The notes beneath the pieces were generated by a model. It was not told where the DNA came from and searched no databases. It saw nothing but the letters and a program-made list of their open reading frames with translations. This document shows positions 38,533 through 45,831 of a stretch of DNA of 46,874 nucleotides, one piece after another. The position numbers were made by a program, and so were the translations under genes. The stretch's first letter is position 1. Each line of letters begins with the position of its first letter. This DNA is from Rhizobiales bacterium 32-66-11 (lineage in GTDB: Bacteria; Pseudomonadota; Alphaproteobacteria; Rhizobiales; Xanthobacteraceae): NCBI GenBank assembly GCA_002304505.1, contig NCEH01000034.1:1-46874 (forward strand), read 5' to 3'.

Positions 38533-38584
38533 TTAACGGTGTCCGATAAAACGAAACCTGTCAATGCTATTTTTAACGGTTACG
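38533..38584 (-). promoter_or_regulatory. Promoter and operator of the hydrolase gene (copy A of a shared motif)
   Basis: On the plus strand: TTAACGGTGTC (38533-38543), a 9-bp spacer, GAAACC (38553-38558), then TGTCAA (38559-38564), which is TTGACA, a -35 box, on the minus strand. A second TTAACGGTTACG starts exactly 40 bp after the first (38573). The arrangement matches copy B at 39380-39413 element by element. Confidence 0.6.
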
Positions 38585-38726
38585 TATGACGGCGAACGGC
38601 TGCACTCGGACATGCGAAAACGCGCCCGGCGGATTTCCCGAGCGCGCCAGCGATCTCGCATTTCGCAGTCCATCCTGCCCGGTGAGGGTTAAGTCCCGCT
38701 CAACCAGCTGATGGGTACGCCGTCCC

Positions 38727-39260
38727 TCAGTGCGGCAGGCGATCCTTGATCTTGGCGAGCCCGGCGGCCGCGCAGGCTTCGTCCTTTTCGCCCCCCGGCG
38801 CGCCACCGACGCCGATCGCCGCCACGCTCTCCCCATTGGCCATCACGGCCACGCCACCCGCCAACAAAAGGATATTCGGCAGGCTCGCGAACGCATTCGC
38901 ATTGGGATTGCCGCGCATTTTCTCGACGAACGCCCCGAGCGTTTCGAACTTGAAGATCGGCCCGATCGTCGCCACCGTGTAAGCCTTGCGAAAGCTGGTA
39001 TCCTTCGTGTGCACGGTGCTGTGATCGCCCTTGGCGAAGGCGATGGTTTCACCCGAGGCGTCGACCAAGGCGGCCGAGACATCGTAGCCGCTGGCCTCGC
39101 AGGCGCGCACGGCCTCTCCCACCGCTTCCAGGGCCAGCGTCAGCGGCAGGCGATAGCCGCTCACATGGACCTGGGCCATGGCGGGCGAAACGCTCGCAAA
39201 GCCGCACATCAGCGTGAGTGCGCGCACGGCGAAACGCCGGGCACGAAGGGTCTTCAGCAT
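38727..39260 (-). CDS. Exported HbpS/GlcG-like haem-binding-family protein
   Basis: 177 residues: a signal peptide (helix ALTLMCGFASVSPAMA, cleavage near AMA-QV) and a Cob-adeno-trans_PduO/GlcG domain. Family motifs are LEAVGEAVRACEASGYDVSAALVDASGE near the start, SFRKAYTVATIGP in the middle and LAGGVAVMANGESVAAIGVGGAPGGEKDEACAAAGL at the end. Homologues such as HbpS bind haem and act in redox sensing outside the cell; others have no known role. GGAG lies six bases before the ATG at 39260. It is divergent from the CGNR regulator gene and upstream of the hydrolase gene in the same direction. Confidence 0.88.
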   Translation of the reverse strand: MLKTLRARRFAVRALTLMCGFASVSPAMAQVHVSGYRLPLTLALEAVGEAVRACEASGYDVSAALVDASGETIAFAKGDHSTVHTKDTSFRKAYTVATIGPIFKFETLGAFVEKMRGNPNANAFASLPNILLLAGGVAVMANGESVAAIGVGGAPGGEKDEACAAAGLAKIKDRLPH

Positions 39261-39379
39261 GAAAATCTCCGTAGAAGTGAGAGCGTCCGGCCCCGCGCGC
39301 GGCCCCGGCAAAGCTGGGACGCCACAGGGAATCGGGCCGAAGCGCCGTGGCGCTTGCGCGAAACCACTTTGCGACTAAA

Positions 39380-39413
39380 TTAATGGTTACAAACGACAGA
39401 CGTAACCTGTCAA
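39380..39413. promoter_or_regulatory. HbpS-like/CGNR divergent operator (copy B of a shared motif)
   Basis: TTAAT then GGTTAC (39385-39390), 11 bases, GTAACC (39402-39407): a perfect 6-bp dyad. It is followed directly by TGTCAA (39408-39413), a TTGACA -35 box on the minus strand. The same order with one mismatched dyad base occurs upstream of the hydrolase gene. The dyad lies 29 bp before the CGNR start codon, so a bound regulator could control both directions. Confidence 0.7.
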
Positions 39414-39435
39414 GACATTTAGAAAGGTTTCTTGC

Positions 39436-40002
39436 GTGACCGAAATGGAGTCGGGGGATCTGCGGGACGGCATGCCCTTTCTCGGCGGACGGCTTTGGAT
39501 TGACTTCGTCAATTCCGCACCCGCCGCGTTCGGCGATTTTCTCGCGACGGAAGAAGGCTGGGCGCGGTGGCGCAGCGCGGCCGGCTTGAGCGGGGATGGC
39601 CCGGCGGACCGCGCGCGCGCCTTTCGCGCCCATCTCGGCGCGCTGTTTGAAGCCATGCTGGCGCAAAAGGCGCCGCCGGCGGATGCCCTCGCCGCCGTCA
39701 ATCGCGAACTGGCGGAGATCGTCTCCCACCGCCGGCTCGAAGATGTCGACGGGGCCCTCAAGATCCGCGACACCCCCGGCGGGCCGATCGGGCCGATCGG
39801 GGCCATAGCCCTCGATTTCGCCGATTTCGTCGGCGCGTTCGAGCCCCATCGCATGCGCCATTGCAGCGGGCCGGAATGCACGCTGGTGTTCTATGACACC
39901 GCCCGCAATGCCACGCGCCGGTGGTGCTCCATGGCGCTCTGCGGCAACCGCCACAAGGTGCGCAATCACCGGGCGCGCAAATCGGGCCTGCGTTGCGACT
40001 GA
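39436..40002 (+). CDS. CGNR zinc-finger protein with ABATE domain (putative transcriptional regulator)
   Basis: 188 residues. The N-terminal ABATE domain (GRLWIDFVNSAP...WARWRSAAG) is a putative ligand-binding, stress-related module. The C-terminal treble-clef zinc finger has Cys143, Cys148, Cys164 and Cys169, the last within the eponymous CGNR (169-172) followed by basic HKVRNHRARK. Such proteins are predicted DNA-binding regulators, and few have been studied. The start is GTG at 39436, with AAAGG nine bases upstream; an ATG at 39445 is an alternative. The dyad just upstream probably autoregulates it and controls the two exported proteins. Confidence 0.88.
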   Translation: MTEMESGDLRDGMPFLGGRLWIDFVNSAPAAFGDFLATEEGWARWRSAAGLSGDGPADRARAFRAHLGALFEAMLAQKAPPADALAAVNRELAEIVSHRRLEDVDGALKIRDTPGGPIGPIGAIALDFADFVGAFEPHRMRHCSGPECTLVFYDTARNATRRWCSMALCGNRHKVRNHRARKSGLRCD

Positions 40003-40023
40003 CCCGATCTGCCGTAGCGCCCG

Positions 40024-40725
40024 CTAATTCGTCGCGGCGGCAAGGATCGGGCCGCCATTGCGCTCCTGAACCAGCACGGCGGATTTCAGGCCCGCTTCCG
40101 GCTCCGGCAGGGGAAAGCTCGCGGCGCGCCCCTCCCAAGCGCCGAGGCGCACTAGGTCCTGAACCACATGGGCATGGGCGAGCGTGCGCCCGCCATTCTC
40201 GCCGCGCCGGACCGGCACCTCGCGGGTGAGCGGATCATAAAGCACCAGCCACACGTCCGCCCCCTCCCCGCGCGCCGATCCCGATCCGATCACGGCTCGC
40301 CCGCCGCGCAAGGTGAGCGACGGCGCGCCGGCCGGCCGACGCATCGCGGCAATCAGGGACTCCACCTCCGCAAGGTCAAAGCCGACCGTGCTGGCCTGAC
40401 CGTTGATCACCATCTGCGGTGTGAACGGGCCGGGCTGGCCGAGCTTCGGCTCATAGATTTCCTGGCGGCGGGTGAATTGCGGTTTGCCGAACACATCCTT
40501 CCAGCCGAGATAATCCCAATAGGTCACGCTGAAACTCAGCGCGAGCACATCCGGGCGGCGGGTCAGTTCAATCAGGTTGGCATTGGCGGGCGGGCAGGAA
40601 GAACAGCCCTGGCTGGTGAACAGCTCGACGACCACCGGCGGCTCCGCGGCCCGCGCGGCAAACGGTACGGCCGCCGTCGCGAGAGCGAGCAGGAGACCGG
40701 TGGAGAAGAGAAAAATCGGCTTCAC
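40024..40725 (-). CDS. DUF1223 thioredoxin-fold exported protein
   Basis: 233 residues. A signal peptide (IFLFSTGLLLALATAAVPFAARA) is followed by ELFTSQGCSSCPPANANL, in which Cys41 and Cys44 form a CSSC motif at a thioredoxin-like active site, then VTYWDYLGWKDVFGKPQFTRRQ and FTPQMVINGQ, all typical of DUF1223. A periplasmic thiol or disulfide role is likely from the fold but unproven. The GTG at 40725 is chosen because GAGGG precedes it and the signal peptide begins there. The stop lies 21 bp from the convergent CGNR gene. Confidence 0.88.
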   Translation of the reverse strand: MKPIFLFSTGLLLALATAAVPFAARAAEPPVVVELFTSQGCSSCPPANANLIELTRRPDVLALSFSVTYWDYLGWKDVFGKPQFTRRQEIYEPKLGQPGPFTPQMVINGQASTVGFDLAEVESLIAAMRRPAGAPSLTLRGGRAVIGSGSARGEGADVWLVLYDPLTREVPVRRGENGGRTLAHAHVVQDLVRLGAWEGRAASFPLPEPEAGLKSAVLVQERNGGPILAAATN

Positions 40726-40957
40726 GGCGCACCCTCGGCGGATCGGCTCCGCCGGCGGCGGAGAACGGACGTCCGAGAGGTTTTCGATGGAGCGGCGGTC
40801 ATCGTTACCGGCTCTCACGCCATTGTGTCGGCCGCTGTGCGGCGGCAAGGTGCGCGGCGAGAAGGCCCGATCCGAACGCGGAACCCAAGCGGATCGGGCA
40901 CGGCGGAAAGAAGGCTGATCTTTCCGCCGCTCTCGTGTAACGCCGCTGGCCGAACGC

Positions 40958-41665
40958 TCAGGCGAGCGCGGCCGGATAGTTCTGCGGATACAAGGCGCGC
41001 AGGGCGACTTCGTCCATCTCCTGCTTGAAGGACAAGGTGCTGCCCACCGCGCGCGCCCGCACCGCTGCTGGCCGTGCGTCCACGCTCTCGAACCAGCGCT
41101 TGAGATGGGGGAAGGCGCCGAGCGGATCTTCGTCCACGCCCAGCGCGAACGAGGCCCGTGTCAGCCAGCCCCAGGCCGACATGTCCACGATGCTGATCTC
41201 GTCGCCCACAAAGAACGTCCGACCGGAGGCCAGGCGCTCGTCCAGCAGGCGGTAATGGCGCTCCACTTCGCGGCGATAGCGGTTGATCGCATAGGGCAGC
41301 TTTTCCGGCGCGGCGCGTTGGAAATGCACCGACTGGCCGGAATAGGGACCGACCCCCGTCGCGACGAACATGAGCCAGGACAACAGGTCGCCACGGTCCT
41401 GCGGGCGGCCGTGGAAGCGGTCGATCTTCTGCGCGAGATAAAGCAGGATCGCGGTGGAATCGAACACCGCCGTCGGCCCGCCCGCCCCCTCGGTATCGAC
41501 GATCGCCGGCAGCTTGGCATTGGGGTTGATGGCGCGGAAGGCGGGAAGGTGCTGCTCGCCCTTGCGGGTGTCCACCGGGACCACCTCATAGGCGAGCCCG
41601 GCTTCCTCAAGGAACAGCGCCACCTTGTACGGATTGGGCGTGGGGTGGAAATAGAATTTGATCAT
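40958..41665 (-). CDS. Glutathione S-transferase, Ure2p/YfcG-like
   Basis: 235 residues. The N-terminal thioredoxin-like domain MIKFYFHPTPNPYKVALFLEEAGLAYEVVPVD and the motif NPNAKLPAIVDTEG...VFDSTAILLYLAQK form the glutathione site. Asn11 in TPNPYK is at the position important in Nu-class (YfcG/YghU) GSTs, which act as disulfide-bond reductases. It is the last gene of the peroxiredoxin-GST-SDR-GST unit, 43 bp after the SDR gene. It is a paralogue of the GST at 42508-43248. Confidence 0.88.
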   Translation of the reverse strand: MIKFYFHPTPNPYKVALFLEEAGLAYEVVPVDTRKGEQHLPAFRAINPNAKLPAIVDTEGAGGPTAVFDSTAILLYLAQKIDRFHGRPQDRGDLLSWLMFVATGVGPYSGQSVHFQRAAPEKLPYAINRYRREVERHYRLLDERLASGRTFFVGDEISIVDMSAWGWLTRASFALGVDEDPLGAFPHLKRWFESVDARPAAVRARAVGSTLSFKQEMDEVALRALYPQNYPAALA

Positions 41666-41708
41666 CTAGGCTCCGTGGGCGGGGAGGAAACAGGAAACGC
41701 ATACGCCT

Positions 41709-42518
41709 TCAGAAGGCGCGATGGGTGGAAACCGCGGCTTCCAGATCCGCCTTGATTGTGCGGAAGCGCTCGTCCACCGCCTCCGGCTCCTCGCGGTTCT
41801 TGGTCATCATGGCAAGGCGCGCCGCGCCGCCGCGGATCACCTCGCGGGCATTGCTCTCCAGCCCCTCGATCAATCCGTCGGCCACGGCTTCAGGGGTTTC
41901 GCGCACGAAGCCGAGATCCGGGCCGGCCTTGTTGGTGGCGAGCATCGGCGTATCGGTGGCGGTGGGATAGAGCGTCATCACATGCACGCCCTCGCCGAGC
42001 AGCTCGCGGCGCAGCGCCTCGCCGAACCGGCCGAGCCCCGCCTTGGCGGCGGCATAGGTGCCATAGAACGGCCCGCCCACCAGCCCGAAGCCGGAAGAGA
42101 CATTGACAATGGCCGCGTCCCCGCTCGCCCGCAGCAAAGGCAGCGCGGCGCGCGACAGCAGGATCGGCGCCAGAAGATTAAGGCCGATCATGGCCTCGAT
42201 CTCCGCTTCCGGGATCTGCTCCAGACGCCCGGCGCGCACGTTCCCGGCATTGTTCACGAGAATATCGAGCCGGCCGCCGAACGCGGCGGAGGCGGCGGCG
42301 ATCAGGGCCGCCCGGTCGGCAGCAACCGTCACGTCGCAGACCTGAACCTGCGCCGAGCCGCCGGCCGCGCGCACCAGCGCCGCGGTCTCCTCAAGCGGCG
42401 CAGCGCGCCGTCCGGCCAGCAGCAGGCGCGCGCCCTTGCGGGCAAAGGCGAGCGCGGCCGCGCGGCCGATGCCGCTGCCCGCGCCGGTGAGCAAGACTGT
42501 CTTTTCCTCAAGCTTCAT
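41709..42518 (-). CDS. Short-chain dehydrogenase/reductase
   Basis: 269 residues with the classical SDR nucleotide motif TGAGSGIGRAAALAFARKGA (11-30), NNAGNVRAG, catalytic Ser (IVNVSSGFGLVG) and Tyr-x3-Lys (YGTYAAAKAGLG). It reduces a carbonyl or oxidises an alcohol with NAD(P). The gene overlaps the upstream GST by 11 bp, so the two are translated together. An SDR flanked by two GSTs and a peroxiredoxin suggests detoxification of a reactive carbonyl or hydroperoxide, but the substrate is unknown. Confidence 0.9.
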   Translation of the reverse strand: MKLEEKTVLLTGAGSGIGRAAALAFARKGARLLLAGRRAAPLEETAALVRAAGGSAQVQVCDVTVAADRAALIAAASAAFGGRLDILVNNAGNVRAGRLEQIPEAEIEAMIGLNLLAPILLSRAALPLLRASGDAAIVNVSSGFGLVGGPFYGTYAAAKAGLGRFGEALRRELLGEGVHVMTLYPTATDTPMLATNKAGPDLGFVRETPEAVADGLIEGLESNAREVIRGGAARLAMMTKNREEPEAVDERFRTIKADLEAAVSTHRAF

Positions 42519-43248
42519 TGTTCTTCTCCTTGGATGGGGGTGCCGGCGAGGCGGCGATGCTGGCGGCGGTCTGCCCGAACAGAAGGCTCTTGCCGGCCTC
42601 GGTCACCGCCGGACGGCTCGAAAACGGCGCGCCCTTCGCATAAGCCGCCACCGTCGCCGGACGCGCCGCGATGTCCGCGAACCAGCGCTTCAGATGGGGA
42701 AAGGCATCAAGATCCTGCTGCTGGCGGCGCCAGGGCACGACCCAGGGATAGATCGCCATGTCGGCGATGGAATAATCCGCCCCGGCAACGAACGGCACGA
42801 GGGCGAGGCGCCGGTCGAGCACGCCATAGAGGCGGTTGGTTTCCTTTACGTAGCGCTCCATCGCATAGGGGATGCGCTCGGGCGCATATTGCACGAAATG
42901 GTGGTTCTGCCCGGCCATGGGGCCGAGGCCGCCGACCTGCCAGAACAGCCATTCCAGCACCGTCTTGCGGCCGCGCACGTCCGAGGGCAGGAAGCGCCCG
43001 GCTTTCTCGGCGAGATAGACCAGGATGGCGCCGGATTCGAATACGCTGATGGGCGCCCCGCCGTCGGCGGGATCGGGATCGGTGATCGCCGGCATGCGGT
43101 TGTTGGGGGAGATGGCGAGAAAATCCGGCTTGAACTGGTCGCCGGCGCTGATGTCGATCGGGTGGATGACGTAGTCGAGCCCCAGTTCCTCCAGCAGCAT
43201 CGTCACTTTGTGGCCGTTGGGGGTGGGCCAGTAGAACAGGTCGATCAT
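42508..43248 (-). CDS. Glutathione S-transferase, YfcG-like
   Basis: 246 residues. The N terminus MIDLFYWPTPNGHKVTMLLEELGLDY and NNRMPAITDPDPADGGAPISVFESGAILVYLAEK match the Nu-class disulfide-bond oxidoreductases (YfcG), including Thr9 and Asn11 at the glutathione sulfur site. The motif ADYSIADMAIYPWV caps the helical domain. The C terminus has a 30-residue low-complexity tail. The start at 43248 overlaps the peroxiredoxin stop by 4 bp (ATGA), and its end overlaps the SDR gene. Confidence 0.9.
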   Translation of the reverse strand: MIDLFYWPTPNGHKVTMLLEELGLDYVIHPIDISAGDQFKPDFLAISPNNRMPAITDPDPADGGAPISVFESGAILVYLAEKAGRFLPSDVRGRKTVLEWLFWQVGGLGPMAGQNHHFVQYAPERIPYAMERYVKETNRLYGVLDRRLALVPFVAGADYSIADMAIYPWVVPWRRQQQDLDAFPHLKRWFADIAARPATVAAYAKGAPFSSRPAVTEAGKSLLFGQTAASIAASPAPPSKEKNNEA

Positions 43249-43943
43249 GCGCGTTCTCCCTGCGCGGCGCCGGGCCGTGGCTCCGGCGCCCGTTCGTCAC
43301 TGAGATCCTTCAGCACGTTCAATATTTCCTCCGGATCGAGGCGATTGCGGTAATCGGCATCCACATAGGACATCAACACCCGCCCGTCGGGGCCGATCAC
43401 GAAGGTGCCGGGCACGGGCAGGCGCCAACGGGTCTCGCCGTTGATCTGCGGCAGCTCGATGCCGTTGCGGGCATAGGCCTCGCGCAATTGCGGCGGCAGC
43501 TCGAACACCAGGCCGTAGTCGGCGGCGACCACGTTTCCGACGTCGCTTAAAACCGGAAACGCGAGATTGCCGGCCGCTGCGGTCTCCTTCGAGCGGTCGG
43601 GCAGTTGCGGCGAGATGGCGAGCAATTCCCCGCCAAGATCACGGATACGCGGCAGCGCCTGCTGATAGGCGCGCAGCTGGAGATTGCAGTAGGGGCACCA
43701 TCCGCCTCGATAGAAGGTGACGACGACCGGCCCTTTGGCGATGACATCCGCGAACCGGACCTTGTCCCCCTGCGCATCCGGCAAGGTGAAATCCGGTGCC
43801 GCCTGGCCGGCGCTCAGCGCCACATCGAGCAGCCCTGAGCGGCGCAGATCCTCGATCGCCCCCTCATAGAGCGAGACCCGGTCGCGCGGCGCTTCGCGCT
43901 CGAAGGCGGCCCGGCGAGCCGCAAGATCCTGGAGCAAGCTCAC
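43245..43943 (-). CDS. Peroxiredoxin-like AhpC/TSA-family protein
   Basis: 232 residues. An N-terminal helical extension precedes the AhpC/TSA core APDFTLPDAQGDKV. The active-site loop FYRGGWCPYCNLQL has Cys83 and Cys86; the CPYC form occurs in bacterial peroxiredoxin-like proteins that take electrons from glutathione or thioredoxin-like partners. The downstream overlapping YfcG-type GST could be that partner (inference). The GTG at 43943 has GGAGG upstream. It overlaps the stop codon of a 35-codon leader ORF by 4 bp (GTGA). Confidence 0.88.
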   Translation of the reverse strand: MSLLQDLAARRAAFEREAPRDRVSLYEGAIEDLRRSGLLDVALSAGQAAPDFTLPDAQGDKVRFADVIAKGPVVVTFYRGGWCPYCNLQLRAYQQALPRIRDLGGELLAISPQLPDRSKETAAAGNLAFPVLSDVGNVVAADYGLVFELPPQLREAYARNGIELPQINGETRWRLPVPGTFVIGPDGRVLMSYVDADYRNRLDPEEILNVLKDLSDERAPEPRPGAAQGERA

Positions 43944-44047
43944 GCGGCGACCTCCCCGGCGACGTGCACCTGTTTCAAGATTGAGATGGCCGGTGTCGTG
44001 GAAGCGCGGCGGGAGCGCCAAGCGTCGAGTTGAGATTGCAGGGACAT
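43940..44047 (-). CDS. 35-codon leader ORF before the peroxiredoxin gene
   Basis: The ORF starts at the ATG at 44047 with GGAG seven bases upstream and ends in a TGA overlapping the GTG of the peroxiredoxin gene. It encodes MSLQSQLDAWRSRRASTTP and 16 more residues. Its first residues resemble the usual start of this peroxiredoxin subfamily (MSLQ.QLDAF...), as does the real gene's own VSLLQDLAARRAAF. It may be a translational-coupling leader peptide, or a leftover from duplication of the 5' end of the gene. A frameshift linking the two frames is possible but not needed. Confidence 0.45.
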   Translation of the reverse strand: MSLQSQLDAWRSRRASTTPAISILKQVHVAGEVAA

Positions 44048-44092
44048 GGGCGGCTCCATCAGGTGGGTCCGCGCGCATTTGATCCCATCGCC

Positions 44093-44146
44093 GGATTTTA
44101 AAAATCCCGCTCGATCGCATATGATTCATTCTTCAGAGGAATGAAT
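44093..44146. promoter_or_regulatory. LysR operator region of the peroxiredoxin-GST operon
   Basis: It holds two perfect palindromes. GGATTTT-A-AAAATCC spans 44093-44107; ATTCATTC-N7-GAATGAAT spans 44124-44146 and overlaps the translation-start region of the divergent LysR gene. Their centres are 35 bp apart. The second fits autorepression, and the pair fits a LysR tetramer controlling both directions. Confidence 0.7.
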
Positions 44147-44155
44147 GGTGGGGCC

Positions 44156-45061
44156 GTGGATCGATTTGCTTCCCTCAGCCTGTTCGTGCTGGTGGTGGAA
44201 ACCGGCAGCTTTTCAGCCGCTTCGCGCGCGGCCGGCATTTCCCAGCCCACGGCGAGCAAGCAGATCGTGGAACTCGAGCGCCACCTCGGCGCGCGCCTGC
44301 TCCAGCGCACCACGCGCAAGCTCAGCCTCACCGAAGCCGGGACGCGCTTCTACGATCATGCCAAGCGGCTGCTGGCGGATCTGGCGGAGGCCGAATCCAG
44401 CGTCTCGCGCCTCCAGGGCGCGGCGGTCGGCACTTTGCGGGTGGGCGCGCCGGTGGCGTTCGGGCGCCTGCACATCGTGCCCGAGCTGCCGGATTTCCTG
44501 CGCCAATATCCCGGCCTCGCGGTGGACCTTTCGCTCAACGACAGCTTCGTCGACCTGATCGAAGAACGGGTCGAAGTGGCGATCCGCATCGGCCGCTTGT
44601 CCGATATGAATCTGATCGTGCGGCATCTGGGCGAGAGCCGGCGCGTGCTTGCCGCGAGCCCCGCTTATCTCGCCGCACGCGGGGAACCGCGCACACTCGA
44701 CGATCTGCTCAGCCACGATTGCATCGTCTATCGCTATCTCGCCACCGGAAACGAATGGCCCTTCACAGGCCCCGCCGGGCCGGTTTCCGTGCGCGTCAAT
44801 GGCAGCTTTTCCACCAATAGTTCCGAGGCCGTCCGCGCCGCCGTACTCTCCGGCATGGGCATTGCGATGGTGCCGTTCTGGATGGTCGGCGACTCGCTTG
44901 CGCGCGGTGCGCTCAAGGCCATTCTCACCGACCATGTGGCACCGGCCACCGACATCAGCGCGCTTTATCCGCCCACCCCGCACCTCGCCCCCAAGGTGCG
45001 GGTGTTCATCGACTTCTTGCGAAGAGCCCTGAGGCGCAGCGCGGCCCAATGGAGCGCCTGA
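44156..45061 (+). CDS. LysR-family transcriptional regulator
   Basis: 301 residues: winged HTH DRFASLSLFVLVVETGSFSAASRAAGISQPTASKQIVELERHLG and an effector domain from GTLRVGAPVAFGRLHIVPELPDF, the CrgA/AaeR-like type of LysR protein often beside oxidoreductase genes. The GTG at 44156 is chosen because homologues start at this point; the ATG at 44141 lies inside the palindrome with AGAGGA abutting it. It is divergent from the leader ORF/peroxiredoxin operon and almost certainly its regulator. The inducer is unknown. Confidence 0.88.
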   Translation: MDRFASLSLFVLVVETGSFSAASRAAGISQPTASKQIVELERHLGARLLQRTTRKLSLTEAGTRFYDHAKRLLADLAEAESSVSRLQGAAVGTLRVGAPVAFGRLHIVPELPDFLRQYPGLAVDLSLNDSFVDLIEERVEVAIRIGRLSDMNLIVRHLGESRRVLAASPAYLAARGEPRTLDDLLSHDCIVYRYLATGNEWPFTGPAGPVSVRVNGSFSTNSSEAVRAAVLSGMGIAMVPFWMVGDSLARGALKAILTDHVAPATDISALYPPTPHLAPKVRVFIDFLRRALRRSAAQWSA

Positions 45062-45189
45062 GAGGTCGGCCCATCATTCCGCAAGTCGGAACAATCCATT
45101 GCGAATTTGCGGGATTATCGTTTCTCGCTGGCAGGACCATCTTCCGCCCATGGATGCCGGCGACCGGCGCCCCACAGGAGGATGATCCC

Positions 45190-45756
45190 ATGTCTCACGC
45201 TTCCGCTTCCCGTATTGCGACCCCCGCAACCATCGAGGAGGCCCCCGCCGCCGCCCAGCCGCTGCTGAATGCGGTGAAGGCCCAGCTCGGCAGCGTTCCG
45301 AACCTGTTCCGCCTCGTGGCCAACAGCCCCGCCGCGCTGGAAGGTTATCTCGGGCTCAATGCCGCGCTCGGCAAGGGACAGCTGCCGGCGGCGACGCGCG
45401 AACGCATCGCCATCGCCATCGCCGAGATCAACGGCTGCGATTATTGCCTCTCGGCCCACACCTATCTCGGCCATGCGCTTGCGAAGCTGGACGCGGCCGA
45501 GATCGCCGCCAACCGCGACGGCACCTCGACCGATCCCAAAGCCGATGCGGCGGTGCGCTTCGCCGCCAGCGTGGCGCGCCAGCGCGGTCACGTGGAGGCA
45601 AGCGAAGTCGCGGCGGTGAAGTCCGCCGGCTATGACGACGGCCAGGTGATCGAGATCGTGCTTCACGTCGCCCTCAACACCTGGACCAATTACATCAACG
45701 AAGTCGCCAAGACCGAGATCGACTTCCCGATCGTCACCACGCGCAAGGCGGCCTGA
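45190..45756 (+). CDS. Carboxymuconolactone decarboxylase-family / peroxidase-related protein
   Basis: 188 residues. The CMD fold carries Cys83-x2-Cys86-x3-His90 (GCDYCLSAHTYLG), the AhpD-type redox motif. The N-terminal segment (LGSVPNLFRLVANSPAALEGYLGLNAALG) identifies the uncharacterised peroxidase-related subfamily. Such proteins are thought to reduce hydroperoxides with a thiol donor. AGGAGG lies seven bases before the ATG. It is downstream of the LysR gene and 75 bp upstream of a PPOX-family gene in the same direction. It is a second CxxC protein in the window, distinct from the ECF41-linked one. Confidence 0.88.
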   Translation: MSHASASRIATPATIEEAPAAAQPLLNAVKAQLGSVPNLFRLVANSPAALEGYLGLNAALGKGQLPAATRERIAIAIAEINGCDYCLSAHTYLGHALAKLDAAEIAANRDGTSTDPKADAAVRFAASVARQRGHVEASEVAAVKSAGYDDGQVIEIVLHVALNTWTNYINEVAKTEIDFPIVTTRKAA

Positions 45757-45831
45757 CACGCAGCACGTTCTCGCCCGCCGGCGCACGGCCGGCCGGCGGG
45801 ACGGCGTGGTGACCGCGCACAGGAGGCACCG

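Noticed and set aside
43940..44129. Peroxiredoxin starting at an upstream ATG near 44129
   Set aside because: That start would lie inside the LysR operator and add about 60 residues with no family similarity. The GTG at 43943 has GGAGG upstream and begins like the family.
45085..45120. EcfG promoter before the CMD-family gene
   Set aside because: GGAAC and CGTT are present, but separated by about 26 bases instead of 16-17.
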